A program made the position numbers and the translations under genes. Below, piece after piece: positions 8,690 through 20,949 of a stretch of 64,000 nucleotides of DNA. Source of the DNA: Isoetes taiwanensis (taxonomy: Eukaryota; Streptophyta; Lycopodiopsida; Isoetales; Isoetaceae); assembly GCA_021234155.1 (NCBI GenBank), contig JAJEKV010000016.1:3867896-3931895 (forward strand), in the 5' to 3' direction. Below the pieces are notes generated by a model, which saw nothing but the letters and a program-made list of their open reading frames with translations, made no database searches and was not told the DNA's origin. Position 1 is the first letter of the stretch, and the number at the start of each line of letters is the position of its first letter.

Positions 8690-11090
8690 AACTTTGAACT
8701 TCCATAACTTGAGCTACAGAGCTCCAAATCGCCTGAAATTTGTTGCAATAGGACCGCTAGACAGCCTAGAATCCATTTATGACTCAAATTAGGCTAGAAA
8801 TGTCAAATCCTAGCTCAAAATGACCAAAATTGCTCTAACCCTTGAATTATTTTTCCAAACTGTGGTTTGTTGGTAAATAGAAGCATGCCCCATTAGTAGC
8901 TCGCAAGTATTGCTTTCGGCTCGAAGCTGATGCCTTACTCCTAGATAGAAGTGCTCAAGAACACCCCTTTGTTATAGTCATCTAGACCTCAGCATACCAA
9001 CCCAAGTCCAACTGTTGGTACATCACCTCGGGTCATGCCAAAAGCATAAACCTTAACCTAATTCTGTGTCCTTCTAATAGAGTTTGACTTATATAGCCGC
9101 CACATTGACACTCCCTATTGCCAGGATACCTAGAAAGGAGCTAGAGTCTAGAGCTGCCCAAGTCACCTCATGTGTAGAGATTGGACTCCCCTAAACCAAC
9201 TATGCTAGGACCTTAGAGTATCTCTCAAACATCATGGAGGTTTTGCAAAACAAACCTCGTTTCATGCCATACCACATGTCCTAATGTCCATAGACTTGTA
9301 GATTATAGATATGCCTTCAGTAATGCTGCTCGAGCCATCTTGCTTGCTTATAGACCCCAGAATGTTGTAGGAGAGCCCTTCAAGTAGACCCTTAGACTCT
9401 AGGATATACAAGCGTTGCTTTCGAAGTACAGGGCCAGAGCCACAGAAGAGCTAGAGGCGGAACTTCTTGAAGACATCAAGGTCCCACCCGATGTACAGAC
9501 AGATAAGGAGAGGAGACCGGAAAGGCAGACCCAAGAGAGGGAAGCACAACGACAAACACCTCAACCGACAAACGAGTAGAACGGGACACCACCGGCCTAT
9601 CATCAATCTTCATCAAATGGGAAGAATAATTGGTAACCAACGGCATCAAGAATTTTCTAGATGTCAACCTCCCGGCTACCACGTCCATGAGCTCACATCA
9701 GAAAGAGGATCTCGACGCCTTCACCAACTCGACGCACATGAGTTCAAATGGAAGAACGCAAGGCAGCAAAATACAGGTGCAGGAAGACGTTAGACATCGA
9801 CGCCGCGTTAGCATCACGAGCTAGGGCCAGAGGGCATAATCTTCCGTCGAGGAGAGAAGTAATGGCGACACAGGAGCGTATAAAAACCAGAGGGAAGATC
9901 ACCATGACCATGCAGCCCAGCAGCTCAAGTGAATGTCATGCAACGTCAACAAAAAGGAGTAACCAAGCTAGGCAACCACAAAGCACCTAAGGCTAATCAG
10001 GACAAGCTTCCAGCTCCCTTGCACCAGCAGGAGAACTTTCATCGGTTCCAAAAAGTAGGAGACCATGAGGGGGAGGAGACGCATATCAGGGAACATCTCC
10101 GACTTGAAGGCCTATATCAGCATTAGGGGCAAGATCAAGGAGGAGAATATTCCGCTCGAACAAGAATTCCGGACCCAGGAACACCTAGAAACCAAAGGAA
10201 GATCGGCTTTAATACGTCAGCCAAGGAGTGCGAGACTCGAATGGATAGGACCCAAAGGACGGAGGAGACGACCTAGCCAGCAGATACAAGTCATGCAAAG
10301 GCGACCAGAAGGAGCTATGGTAGGTGCAATGGAGATGATCACACTTCTAGGCACAAGAGAGGCACTTCGGAATGAAGCAAAGCCCAAGCAACATGTGTCG
10401 CACTCAGAAATTCAACCTGCGGAGGAATCACAATGCCTGCCTACCGACCACGATCTCAGAGCTTCGAAGATATTCAAGAATGCCCAACTGCAACAGCTAG
10501 GTGATCTTACTCAAGCGATCAACGGCACCACACATCGGCAACCTTGCAACGAAACACTGCATGTAGGGATGTTGAGCGGTCACCGCATTCCTCACGACGA
10601 ATATACACATTAAGGAGGAGCATCTTTCTCAAGGGATCACATCGACGAACACTCTTCGCAACTTGCCGTGACGAGCTTGGATCAGACATGAAGCTCAACA
10701 ATAGTAGCAGCATCTCAAAGGAATCCTGGAGTCAACCAGAACAAAGAAGATGCAGCAAAACCAAAGGGTCAAACGCGATAGGAGGAGGGGAAACCCTAAA
10801 GGAGTATAAACAATTAAGTACATCTTCGTAGTTGTTTTAAAAAAGTGGATGAATTAAAATCCCAATGTAAATGCGTATATGTCTATTGTATATCTCGGGC
10901 GCTCACAGATATAGTGGAGAAACATGAGTTTAAAGTCATGTTTTACGGATTTAGCGCTTAGATCAGGAAGCTCCTTCACTTCGACTACCAAAAGAGGAAG
11001 CAAGGAAGCACAACTATAGCCCAAGATCAAAATGGAAGAGAAAGTACGAGGGAGAAACGACCGGAGGCCAAGCAAACCTTCGACTCCAAA
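8690..11090. other. retrotransposon interior, no recognisable gene
   Basis: This stretch has purine-rich plus-strand frames of 60-180 codons (for example 9,467-9,793 and 10,065-10,613) coding charged, low-complexity peptides rich in Arg, Glu and Gln. I see no gag core, CCHC box, protease or RT motif. It is probably a badly decayed gag/pol region or internal spacer. Confidence 0.55.
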
Positions 11091-11102
11091 CACTTCCGGA
11101 AG

Positions 11103-11928
11103 CAGGGTAGCCCTTAAGCTCGAAATATCGCCAAAAGGCTATTTTTTTGGACATTTGCATTTTTTTTCACTATTGTTGAGTAGGATCAATTAGGAGTGGT
11201 GCCAATAAAATATCGCCACCTTGTCTACGAAATTTTCGCCCTCCACTCATAAATTAGCCTACATCACTAAATGATAGATTCTTGGATTCGCCCTTACGTG
11301 AATTTTATTCTTGGTAATTATTTTAAAATCGCCCCTTAACTCCCTAAAATCATGTAAAATTAATACAATTCTATCCTTGGTGAGTTTTTTAGAATTGTCT
11401 TTTACCTCCAAGAAAAAAAAAAAAAGGGAAAGGGAAAAAACCATGCATATTATATGGGTTTCATGATCCGGTTCCAACATCCAGGTATGCAATCCTGGAG
11501 TATTTTGCTTTTGGTCTGTTGTTTATCCAATCTTAAAAAGATGACTGAAATCAAATCAGTTTGTGCTTGCCCACCATAATATGCAATCATGCCTCGGCTA
11601 AGTTTATGTACTTGTTGTTGTTGAGCCCTTAGTGTGGAGCTATTGAGATTTACAATCATATGCCAATGTCTGGTAACATGTATATTCATTATATGAGCAT
11701 TACGCTTACAACTGTATACGGACATAACAAATATATATTGTAGACCCAAATTTTAATTGAGAAAAAAGTATATATTCCATCGCTTGATGGATGAAATATT
11801 CGCCAAGGTTGCTACAACTCAAATTGAAGCCCGAAACAAAATCGCCAACATAACTAATCGAAAAAAGCTAAGATTCGCCTCACATTCTAAATTACACCTA
11901 TAAAAGTTTAGGCTTAAGGGCTACCCTG
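11103..11928. mobile_element. hAT-type MITE, 826 bp
   Basis: It has a 17-bp perfect terminal inverted repeat CAGGGTAGCCCTTAAGC at both ends and an 8-bp target duplication TCCGGAAG (11,095-11,102 and 11,929-11,936). The 8-bp duplication and CAGGG terminus are diagnostic of hAT elements. It encodes no protein. The subterminal regions carry repeated TCGCC motifs (near 11,126, 11,213, 11,234 and 11,288 on the left; near 11,800, 11,841 and 11,875 on the right), as expected for transposase-binding sites. Confidence 0.92.
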
Positions 11929-11936
11929 TCCGGAAG

Positions 11937-14900
11937 TGCCCTGAAGTAGAAGACAGCTCGTCCACCCAATGTCGGAATAAGAGACAACACCGGTCATGTC
12001 AAGATCATCAGCGCTGCACCAGGACATCGTCAGGACGCAACACTACATCTTGTGGCAGCAGTAACACTTGACGAACTTATGACACGAGTGGCCTCAACAA
12101 TAGAAGGAGGAACGCCCCGACATCAACGAGCCAACTAAGAAGACAACATCTCGACAACCATAATTCCACCTTGTGGTAATATAGGGTGATGCGCTATGAC
12201 ACGTGTATTAGATGGAGATGCACTTATGAAAGGCACCGCGACGAGGAGATATGCCTTCAACAACTAGGTGATGGCTTCGTCAGGTACTCCTACCAGTAAT
12301 TAGAAGAGAAGAAGCCGATCGTATCTCCGACATGTGGGACATCAAACGCCCAAGTAGAAGCATTCGACACCTTAACGACAAGGATAGCAACTGAAGCACC
12401 TTCGGCAAAAAGAGAGTTCAAGATAATAGCCAGGCTATTCAACGACAAGAGTATATCTAAGGCAGGTACTTCTTCAACTCAAGGGTCACGCTGCGCAGAT
12501 ATAAGGATCCATCATCCCGACAACATAGCCAGCAGGGAGGAGAGCCATGATGCCTTACTTGCCAGAGAGACCGACATGCATAGAAGGACAAAGGACAGGA
12601 ACTGAAAGCTGGAGAAGTGCTAGCAACCGACTTCTTCCACGAGCTCCCTAGAGGCAACAGGAGGATCAAAACTGACGAGCACAATCAAAGCCACCAGAAG
12701 GTACCTCAAGACAAGAAGACAGCATAGCGCTGTGGAACGTGACAACGTCCAAGCCATGTGATCGAGGGGATCAAACAAGGAAGTTTGGAAGCTCGATGGA
12801 GAAGCAACTAGGCGAGGCGAGCCGAGCCGATGACTTGCACGTGGACTTGCATGCAACTTGGTGAACCCAAAGATGGACGATTCAAAGAACAACTGCAGAA
12901 GAGAACAACTCCAGAGGAGTATAGCCAAAGGAATTGCGCACAGCCTCAAGAGACGCCTTCAAATAGCTTCAAGTATCATGAAGGAGGAACAATTACCGCC
13001 CGAAAACAGGATCAGGAAGCAGACCGAAACGTCGAAGCATCAACGACCAGCAAAGCGTGTGTGCCATAGCCGACAAACATCGGAGGGCCCAAGCATATCA
13101 ACAAGTTACCCCGGGGTATGAGCTGACGTACAAATAGGAGGATATAGATCATCAACACCATTGCACCGGGAGGAACACCGATGATATCGCCAAGGAGTAG
13201 GTGTGCAACTCGAAGGGAGGCACAAGGGGACCTAATAGCTCTAGTAGTAATTGTAATTATATAAGCTATATATTTTGCATGTATAGTTCCCTTGTTATTC
13301 CTTCCCTCCCATAGCGTAACAGATCAAAGGAAGAGATGTCAGGCAATTTGCAGGGGTGAAGCAATCAACATCCTCAACACTCTTCGAGCAACACGATAAC
13401 GACAAGAGGACTCGACGTATGAGACGCCGATGGAGTCGAAGAAACAATATCGGATACAGAGTCCTCCCTTAGCTGCCAAAACAAAGAGTTCAGGATGAAA
13501 GATCTTTTTCAACAGCGCCACCTTCAGGCTTTTGAAAAGCGGCATGGAAGATTTCAAGTGATCAACTACGCCATCAAAGCCACCAGCAATGAGAGGCTTC
13601 TAACGAACAAAGTCAACCTCTACATCAAAGAGGAGCCACCGTCAAGGAGACTGAAGTATCGAGCGGCTCGGAAGAACGTTACCTTGCTACTTCAAGCAGG
13701 CAATGAGTGGATGAGCTTTTAGCAAGCTCAAGGATCTAAGGCCATGGGGCCTAGTAGGTTAAATGTATGGACGGTAACATCCATATTGGGATTAGAAGGC
13801 ATTTCCAGATATTCTCGCTGAAAGGATCGCCCCAATATTGAGCTAAGCATCAAGGATTGGGAAGCAAATGCATAGGAGTAACTATAATTATACACGATTG
13901 TTAACTTGTATTGAAACCACTTGGTGAGATTGATCTCCTCGCTAAGAAGGAATCATTACTAGGATAATTGTTGACCATGTATAAATCTAGTACCTCCAAA
14001 GAATAATCCAACCGAAAGAAAAGAAGCAATCTAACAAGTCCGGCCAACTTGTTACGATGACATCAATTCGATTGGTAGGAATATTCCAAGAGCTAAATAA
14101 CTAAGAAAGGGGGAATCTCTAGAATATAAAAGAATAATACATGTAAGGTACATCTAAAATAAGAATTATAGTAATCAAATAGTCTTTTGAGACAAAAGGA
14201 ATTGTCATGATGACAAAACCTTGTGGTTTAGAATCGTTCTAACTAAGTAGGTAACCCATAGCTATATTGAAATAAATGATAACATAACATGTGCATCCAT
14301 CTTAGATGGTTATATATATCAGCTAAGGCTAGTAAATTAATGTGCTAAGTAAGAAGCATATAACCTCTTAAGGGGAGAGAATAGATATGACGTTGTGTAC
14401 AACGTCATTGAAGTGGTGCAGGACCATTTTCCTTTCGAAGAAGTGGGAGGGATTGAACCCGTAGAATAGAATTCACTCCGGCAATGGCCGAAGCGAATAG
14501 AGCGTAAGATAGATAGATACCTTAGTGACCAGGAGGCCTTCAACGTGCGAGACTGAAGTAGTAGCTATCTACAACAATGAAGTGGAGCAAAACTATGGGA
14601 GCGATGCAACGACCAAGTCATCTCCAAAATTACTCGACGCCGGCTCAATGGGTGGATGCGTCCTAACCTTAGGTAAGGTGTACGCATGCATTATAAGCTT
14701 TAATGTGTCTTATAGATAAGTTAAATATAGATCCTAATAACTGCATAGAAATTGTTGTACGTATATGTATCAGAGGGAAATAAGTTAAATAATAACGATA
14801 ATGTGAGGTAGCATGTTAATTAATCCTTCGCAAGGATGCAATTCCTTCAAAGGATAGCTATATGACCTCGGGTCCTTATAAATATAAATAGGAAATAGAA

Positions 14901-15775
14901 TTCAGATATACTTAAGTGCATCTTAGGGATATACTTCCAAGGGTAATGCAGGACTCAAGGAAGAGAATAAGAAGCACATCTAATTCTTGTGTATGATAAT
15001 TAAAACCTTGTCTATGATACAATAGGTCTAAATCAGGGTTATTGTTTAAATAATCGCGATCTAAAAGTCGTTAAATATTGCAAAGCTTAGAGTAAATATA
15101 ATTGTACTATCGGAAGTAATGTATCCGATACTATGATTCATAAATATTACCTTAGGGTAATTATGTTAATCACATGCATTAAAGGAGCCAGCAAAAATCG
15201 GCTCAGGCATGTCGATTTGTGTTTAGATTAGTTTCATGTGTAGTTAATATTAATCTACGCATGCAACCTATGCTTGGTATGGGTTGCATGCGTTGTTACC
15301 GATGATGAGACCACTACGGTGATCTCTAGGGCGTGGTGTAATGTCAATGTAGGCATGACCGCGTTTCCGCTTGGATGAGTGGAAGATAGATTAGAAAGTC
15401 TACTTCTGTTCCACGGAAGTAGACGACCTCGAGAGAAAGGGGGTCATTCAGGAATGCATTGATAGGAAAAGCACCTCTAGCCCCATATATGCTTTGATAG
15501 GAGGAACCTGGCCTTCACGCCCCATATACGGGAAGGACCTATCCTCCACGCTGGGCAACTAGGGTGTAGGCATGAGCGGCATATAGGCATTATAGGGCGC
15601 TGTCTCCACGGCCATAATGGAAGATTCACCCTCTTCCTACGCCGGGAGATTAGCCATGCATCCATGTAGATAGGTGGGGTGGTCACCATATAACCAAAAT
15701 TTTATTAATAATTAAAATGGTAATAACGTAGGTCGACCTGCAGGCCAATAGAGCGCTCCGGAGGGCAAGGAGGTC
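11937..15775. other. retrotransposon interior, decayed
   Basis: No protein domain is recognisable. Short charged frames (for example 12,830-13,121 plus) are probably remnants. The block at 13,740-14,240 is homologous to 61,635-62,110, where it precedes RT and integrase remnants, so this stretch probably derives from a gypsy gag-pol region. Confidence 0.55.
13740..14240 (+). repeat. block shared with the gypsy remnant at 61.6 kb
   Basis: The same order of landmarks occurs at 61,635-62,110: a stretch like GGTAACATC, then TCAAGGATTGGGAA, CTCGCTAAGAAGGA, GACCATGTATA, GAAGCAATCTAA and TAAGAAAGGGG. The two copies are diverged but collinear over about 450 bp in the same orientation. Confidence 0.7.
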
Positions 15776-15781
15776 GAGCTA

Positions 15782-16137
15782 CGAAGACTTGCAACACAAA
15801 TTTTGTTATAATGTGTTGCAAGGGATGAAGAGTACCTTAGAAGTGTAAATTTTGTATGAAATTGATAAACTTTGATAAACTTAAATGTTGTATTAAGTAA
15901 GGTTAATAATTACCTTGCGTGGATTAAGTTATGAAGTGATAAGTTAATTGGATAATGAAATAGTACAGTAATGTCTTAAACATTACCTTAGAGTAATTCT
16001 AATAATTAAGATAGTAAGTATGTAATTATAGATATTGTAAAATTAATGCAGGATTTTAAGGTGCGAAGACTTGCAACACAAATTTTTGTTGGAATGTGTT
16101 GCAAGGAATGAAGGGTACCTTAAATAATAATTGTATA
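15782..16137. repeat. 282-bp tandem repeat with conserved hairpin, interrupted by the TIR element
   Basis: Unit 1 runs from 15,782. Unit 2 starts at 16,064 and is interrupted at 16,143/24,522. Both units begin CGAAGACTTGCAACACAAAT and contain an 11-bp perfect stem, CTTGCAACACA with TGTGTTGCAAG (about 15,787-15,821 and 16,069-16,104). The end of unit 2 lies at 24,522-24,720, immediately upstream of the polypurine tract. Confidence 0.8.
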
Positions 16138-16143
16138 TGAAAA
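16138..16143. repeat. 6-bp target-site duplication TGAAAA (left)
   Basis: Identical to 24,522-24,527 on the right of the TIR element and flush with both inverted termini. Confidence 0.75.
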
Positions 16144-16158
16144 ACACGATTGCAAATT

Positions 16159-16186
16159 AAACGGGAGTGTTGCAGCACTCCCGTTT
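16159..16186. repeat. subterminal hairpin in the left TIR
   Basis: AAACGGGAGTG and CACTCCCGTTT form an 11-bp perfect stem with a 6-base loop, embedded in the left terminus. The right end has only one arm (CTCCCGTTTAAT at 24,498). Confidence 0.8.
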
Positions 16187-16639
16187 CAAAGATTCCCTTG
16201 AAAAAAACAGCCTGATCTAGAAAATGACACTTTTTTCCTTCTAATTGGGAATTCCAATAGGCTTAATTTTTTTTTACCTCATTTTTGGCCCCCTAGTGTA
16301 AAATAACTTGGAATTTGCCAAAACCAACACTTGAAAAGGGAAGAATTTAGACATGCTTTTGTATTCTCAAAAAGTACTATCTTGAAAACACCAGAATGTA
16401 GTGAATAAAATAATTATTATATAATGAAGAGTGTTTCAATGATACAATTTGTAACATCACATGGTGGTCGGTATAATGTTTTTTGAAAAGACACTAAAGG
16501 TCCAAATCAAAGTCTTCATCATGCTTTTTGCTTGATTCTCACTGCGCCGATTCTACATCCCGATCCTTTTCTTGTGCCTTACCCTTGTCTACTTGTGCAA
16601 GTGTCTTCGTGAATGGTAGCTAGTGCCACTTCTTTCAGC

Positions 16640-19600
16640 TCTGCAAAAAGTAGCTTCATCCTCTAAAGAGCTAGTGAATGGAGGTCAGATCTCGAAGAGG
16701 TCAGCTTTGGCAAAATCGGATGAGGATTTGGCCCCTAACTCTTGGTGCTCATCCGGTAGGGTAGGCAAGGCTGCCAGCCTCATCTTGATGAATTGCACGC
16801 CTTCTTTATCAATGTCCACCGCTACACAATTCCGCCCCTTCCTAAGTGCACAAGCTATTGTTGTACCGTGAGCCGAGAAGGCATCAAGCACCCAATCTCC
16901 TCGGACGGAAAACATGTCTAGGAGATGGTTGATTAGCTTTTGAGGCTTCGGTAGTGATTAACAATTCTACCTTGTGCACTAGGGTCCTCAGAGCTTTTGA
17001 AGCACAAATGGAAATTCCAACACATTAGAAAAATTCGCATGTCATTGTTAAAATGCTCCATGGTGCGCTTTTCCATCGAAACTCCAAGAAGCAACATGGA
17101 GGTATTCAACCTTACTCAAAGAATCTCGCCCGCCGCCATGGTAGTTTATATTTGTTTTGTACCAGAGAAATGAGTAGTGTCACTAACGAAAAACGTAACA
17201 AGAAACAAACAAAGAGAACAAGTGAAAGGCAATTATATTCGAATAGAAAACTAAAACAAAAAGAAGAAACAAGCCCAACGATTCCGTAATAAAGTACTCA
17301 CCAAACCAAATTCTCATAACCAGCTTTTGCATATCGGGATCCGGCGAGTTTTAAACGGGGACTCCACAAGGCCGATTGCATGCTCGAAAGTGAAACACGA
17401 CAAGACGCCGCTGCTTTGGCCGCAGACTTGTTTGATGTCGCCGACGAAAAGCGCTAAACTCTCAAAATTTAAAAGGTCGGTCGTCAGAATCGGCCGGCCC
17501 TTTAGTTTAAAGCCATAAGGAAGGTCCGCGAATCACCAAGCAGGAAATCTTGTGGCTTTACCGTCCCAACCAAATTAGTGCAAATTCCCGTGAATGATGG
17601 AAAACAAATTATTTTGGTCAAATAAATTAAACTTTTCATAATCGTAAGGCTCCACATCTAGAGTTCTCCTCTCTCGCCAAGTTGTTCTTTCTTCTCGTGC
17701 GGGCCCGACGAGGTGCATAAAACCTTCGGCGTGTCCTTATTTTTCTTCTTGTTCTCGCAAAACAAAGGGGAGATTGAGACAGACAAGTAAAGTATGACGG
17801 TTTAGTCACCGCATCCATCCTTCAAAAATTTGGTGCGCATCGAAGCATACGCCGTCGGATGTAGCTATGGGATAAAGCTCCTTGCACCTCTCCCACGCCT
17901 CCACGCTGAGTTGCTCCATCGCATATGTCCGGCGTGTGATAACATTTTTTTTGGCTAGAAAGAAAACACAACCTTTTTAGCAGCTTGAAAAGAGAAAACG
18001 CCAAGTAAACTATCTTCCCGCCACCTAAAGTTATTCTAGAATACAAGCCAGAATCAATATTTTTTCTGTTGCGTATGTATTCCGTAATACACTTTAATCA
18101 AGAAAAGAAGAAGCGAAAGTGTATTCTCGAATACACTTCTACAACGCAACAAGTTAGAGTGTGTATTCCGTAATACGCTTTTCCCGACTCAAAGGAGTAA
18201 AAGTGTATTCGAATACACTTTTACACTACAAGAAGAGAGAACGGTATTCGAATACACTCGCTCCATCGAGGGTGCGAAAAGCATTTCCGTGACCACTAAA
18301 TTGCCGTTATCCGACGTAATTCTACAAGTGAAAAGGCAAAGAATGATTGTATGCTTACTTGTGCAACTCCTTCGACATTTCTTCGAAAGTGTGAACTCCT
18401 TGTCCACCACCTTTTGCGTAAGTCGTTTCTAATTCTCGTCGAACCCCCGTGATCTCCCTCCGCATGCTGATGGTCATTTCCTTTTTGGAACGTCCGCGCT
18501 TTTTCTTCTCCTCCGACACCTTTCCCTTTACTTTTTAGCTCACCGCTCAAACATATTAAATATTTCGCTCAAGCTCCCGTGATCCGCAAAACAAATTAAA
18601 AACTTAGAAGCTAGTTGCACACTAAATCTTATTCGAATACGCTTTGTAACCTTACCCGCCATCCCCGAACGCTTAGCTGAAACCAATTGTCATGACCAAT
18701 GAGTGATGCCCGCTTGTTCGCCCTCGTCAGATTTAAGGCAACACTCAATGGCACAAGCTTTTTAAGTTCAAGGGAGTACTCGTGGGCTTTTGAGATCCTC
18801 TCCATATTTTTCCTTGAAGATAACATATTCTCTCGCGGCATGAATCTGATTTTGTCGACAAAGCTCATTTTTAACTTGTACTCGCTTGTCGGGCCAAGCC
18901 AGAGTGTTGGCAACGATTTTAGCTTCCTCGTCGGCCAAACCACAAGAGAGACAAAGATTGCAGAAAACGCATAAGTACCTAGGATTCTTTTTTCCTTGTA
19001 TAGTTGCCTCCTTGCCTTAAAAGCCGTGGTTCCCACCCAAAACATAATGCGATATGTGTCCGCATTTTTCTATCGTACTCGCAGAGTTGTGCATCGCTTT
19101 CTATCAACAAGAACAACAATTGAGCTACATGTGCATTGGGATTGCTCCGATTCTCGCCCTTGAGGTTCCTTAGGTGGTCTCAGATATATCTTTCGAACCC
19201 GCAGCGGTCGTCGCTCCAGCTTCATTTTTTTGAGGAAGCTTCATAGTCGCGGACCGCAATAATGACACCTTGCACAAATTTGTGCGTTTATTTCTTCCAT
19301 TTTCTCTCATTGCTTTATCAACTTTTTTTTTTTCTTTGATGGCAACGCCAGGTGCTTTGCCTTTCCCCTTCTTCTTCTTGTGTGCATCCTCAGGAGCATC
19401 TTCTGTTTCAATGATAGCCGTTTTTCTTTTCTTAGGCTCTTTAGCAGCTATGGTTTGCCTCTGCTTCTTTGCTGGTGGTGGAGGTGGCTGCTCTTCCGAA
19501 CCTGATGTACTCACGGATGGGCTCGCAGACCGTGATGGACTCCCTGATGGATTCCCTTGATCTTCCTCTTCCCCTTGTTCTGACTCGCTGTAGGGGAAGT

Positions 19601-20059
19601 CCTCGCTCGTTGTGCTTCGAACGTAATTAATGATGGCAGAGAGCGACCTCTTGTTCACGTAGTGAGAAACATACTTATAAAGAGGATGTGGATTTACCTT
19701 CACAAGTCTAAGGTAGGATTCATCAACATGAATAAAGCCTTGAGATGTCTGAAAAGACAATCTCCCTCCCTTACCGGCCCGCCCAAATACCTCACTCACG
19801 GACAGATGGTGCCCATGCAGACAAATTCCCCGCCATCGCATCTTTTGGTTCCGTGGTCTGGCTGCACATGCGTAAAAGTCGTGGTGTCAGACTTTCCGTA
19901 TACCCCTTTGTAAAACCATTGAGTTTGGAAGTTTTCGTAAATAGCAGGCGCATCCGACTCCTCAACCCTTCTCTGTGGGTGCGGTTTCTGTACGATTTTA
20001 AGAGGCTTCTTCTGTTGTTTCTTGCTGCCGTCATGTCTGTGCAAATTGTGTGTAAACAC
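16640..20059 (-). pseudogene. transposon-borne protein with C-terminal N4/N6 DNA methyltransferase domain (broken)
   Basis: This is a minus-strand gene read from 20,059 leftward. The N-terminus (20,059-19,600) includes WFYKGVYGKSDTTTF and LRLVKVNPHPLYKY, with a one-base frameshift near 19,800. Then follows a Ser/Pro-rich acidic to Lys-rich region with basic, nuclear-signal-like clusters (PKKRKT, KKKKGKGK) to 19,170. A cysteine-rich stretch with LCVFCNLCLSCG lies near 18,950. The C-terminus has the N6_N4_Mtase (PF01555-type) order: catalytic motif IV as ADLPYGFKLKG (17,512-17,526), then KPQKLINHLL and the AdoMet motif I WVLDAFSAHGTTIACALRKG (near 16,850-16,900). Motif IV before motif I is the beta-class order. 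Possible introns with GT/AG edges (donor near 17,296) and several frameshifts interrupt it. Leu replaces the first Pro of DPPY. N4-cytosine versus N6-adenine specificity cannot be told. Confidence 0.75.
18115..18262. repeat. palindrome cluster, secondary
   Basis: One perfect GTGTATTCGAATACAC (18,203-18,218) and variants at about 18,119, 18,160 and 18,245, within the methyltransferase gene (probably intronic). It is the same motif as the main cluster at 20,278-20,575. Confidence 0.8.
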
Positions 20060-20277
20060 GACCTTGTTAGAAAAAAAAAAGCTGGCAAAGAACTATTCCG
20101 TATCACAAAATGGCTTACAAAAAGGGAAAAAGAGGGCAAAAAGAGGACAAAATGTCAAAAAGCACCGCAATCTTGGCAAAAAAAAGTGGTCTAAACAAGC
20201 TAAAAAATGCAGCAAGAATGCCTAAATTAACTAAAAACGGAAGGAAAAGTAACTTCTAAAACCTAAAAACACGAAAA

Positions 20278-20575
20278 GTGTATTCGAATACACTTTATTC
20301 CGAATACACTTTCGAAAGTGGAGGCTAAAAAGAAGTCGAATACACTTTCGCCTTTGGAGTAGGCAAAGTGTATTCCGAATACACTTTCGCCGAAAGTGGA
20401 GGCTTAAAGTGTATTCGAATACACTTTGCCTCCACCGGTTGGTTGTATTCCGGACACACTTTCGCCACTCTGGCTTAAAGTGTATTCGAATACACTTCCC
20501 CACTGGTTAGGTTGTAGAGCTCGAATACACTTTCGCCTTCGAAAGTGAAGGCTAAAGTGTATTCCTAATAAAGAA
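20278..20575. promoter_or_regulatory. array of GTGTATTCGAATACAC palindromes between divergent genes
   Basis: Perfect 16-bp palindromes lie at 20,278, 20,409 and 20,480, with near-perfect or half sites between and after them (for example around 20,300, 20,339, 20,366, 20,522 and 20,560). Many are followed by TTTCGCC or GGAGGC. The array lies between the divergent gene starts (20,059 minus; about 20,950 plus). Palindromic iterons suggest sites for a dimeric DNA-binding protein. The function is inference. The repetitive minus-strand open frames here are produced by the array. Confidence 0.8.
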
Positions 20576-20949
20576 ACGACATGCAAATGATTGTACGCTG
20601 TACTTTCTCACCGACCGGCCCATGGTTTCTATATGAATCGGAATACGCCTCTCAATATAATAATCGGCATACCGGCGCCGGGCGACTTGAGCTCGTAGAC
20701 CGAATACGAATCGGCGGCCAAATTTCCTTTTAAAGGTATCATTTTCGCCTTGCTCTTTTTTCTATGTGATCCGAATACGCTCAGCTTTTACTATCCTACT
20801 CTTGTGTATTCCGTAATAGCTTTTATTTTGACTTTCACTTGATTAGTACCGAACTTCTACTTGTACTACGTATGCGCAGTATTCGAATAAGAAAAAGCTC
20901 ATTACATGAAAGTTTCTCAAATCTCTTTACTATTTTGCAGCTTGTCAAG

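Noticed and set aside
9467-10831. Series of Arg/Glu/Gln-rich plus-strand open frames as possible gag
   Set aside because: They are purine-rich low complexity in shifting frames with no gag core, CCHC box or protease motif.
16640-17530. Bacterial contamination as the source of the methyltransferase
   Set aside because: It lies inside a TIR element with a target duplication nested in a plant retrotransposon and has AT-rich plant-like flanks and probable introns.
20278-20575. CRISPR-like repeat array
   Set aside because: Repeats are palindromic with irregular spacing and similar spacers, in plant DNA with no cas genes.
20231-20586. Repetitive minus-strand peptides (RKCIRNT-like repeats)
   Set aside because: They are translation of the palindrome array in the intergenic region.
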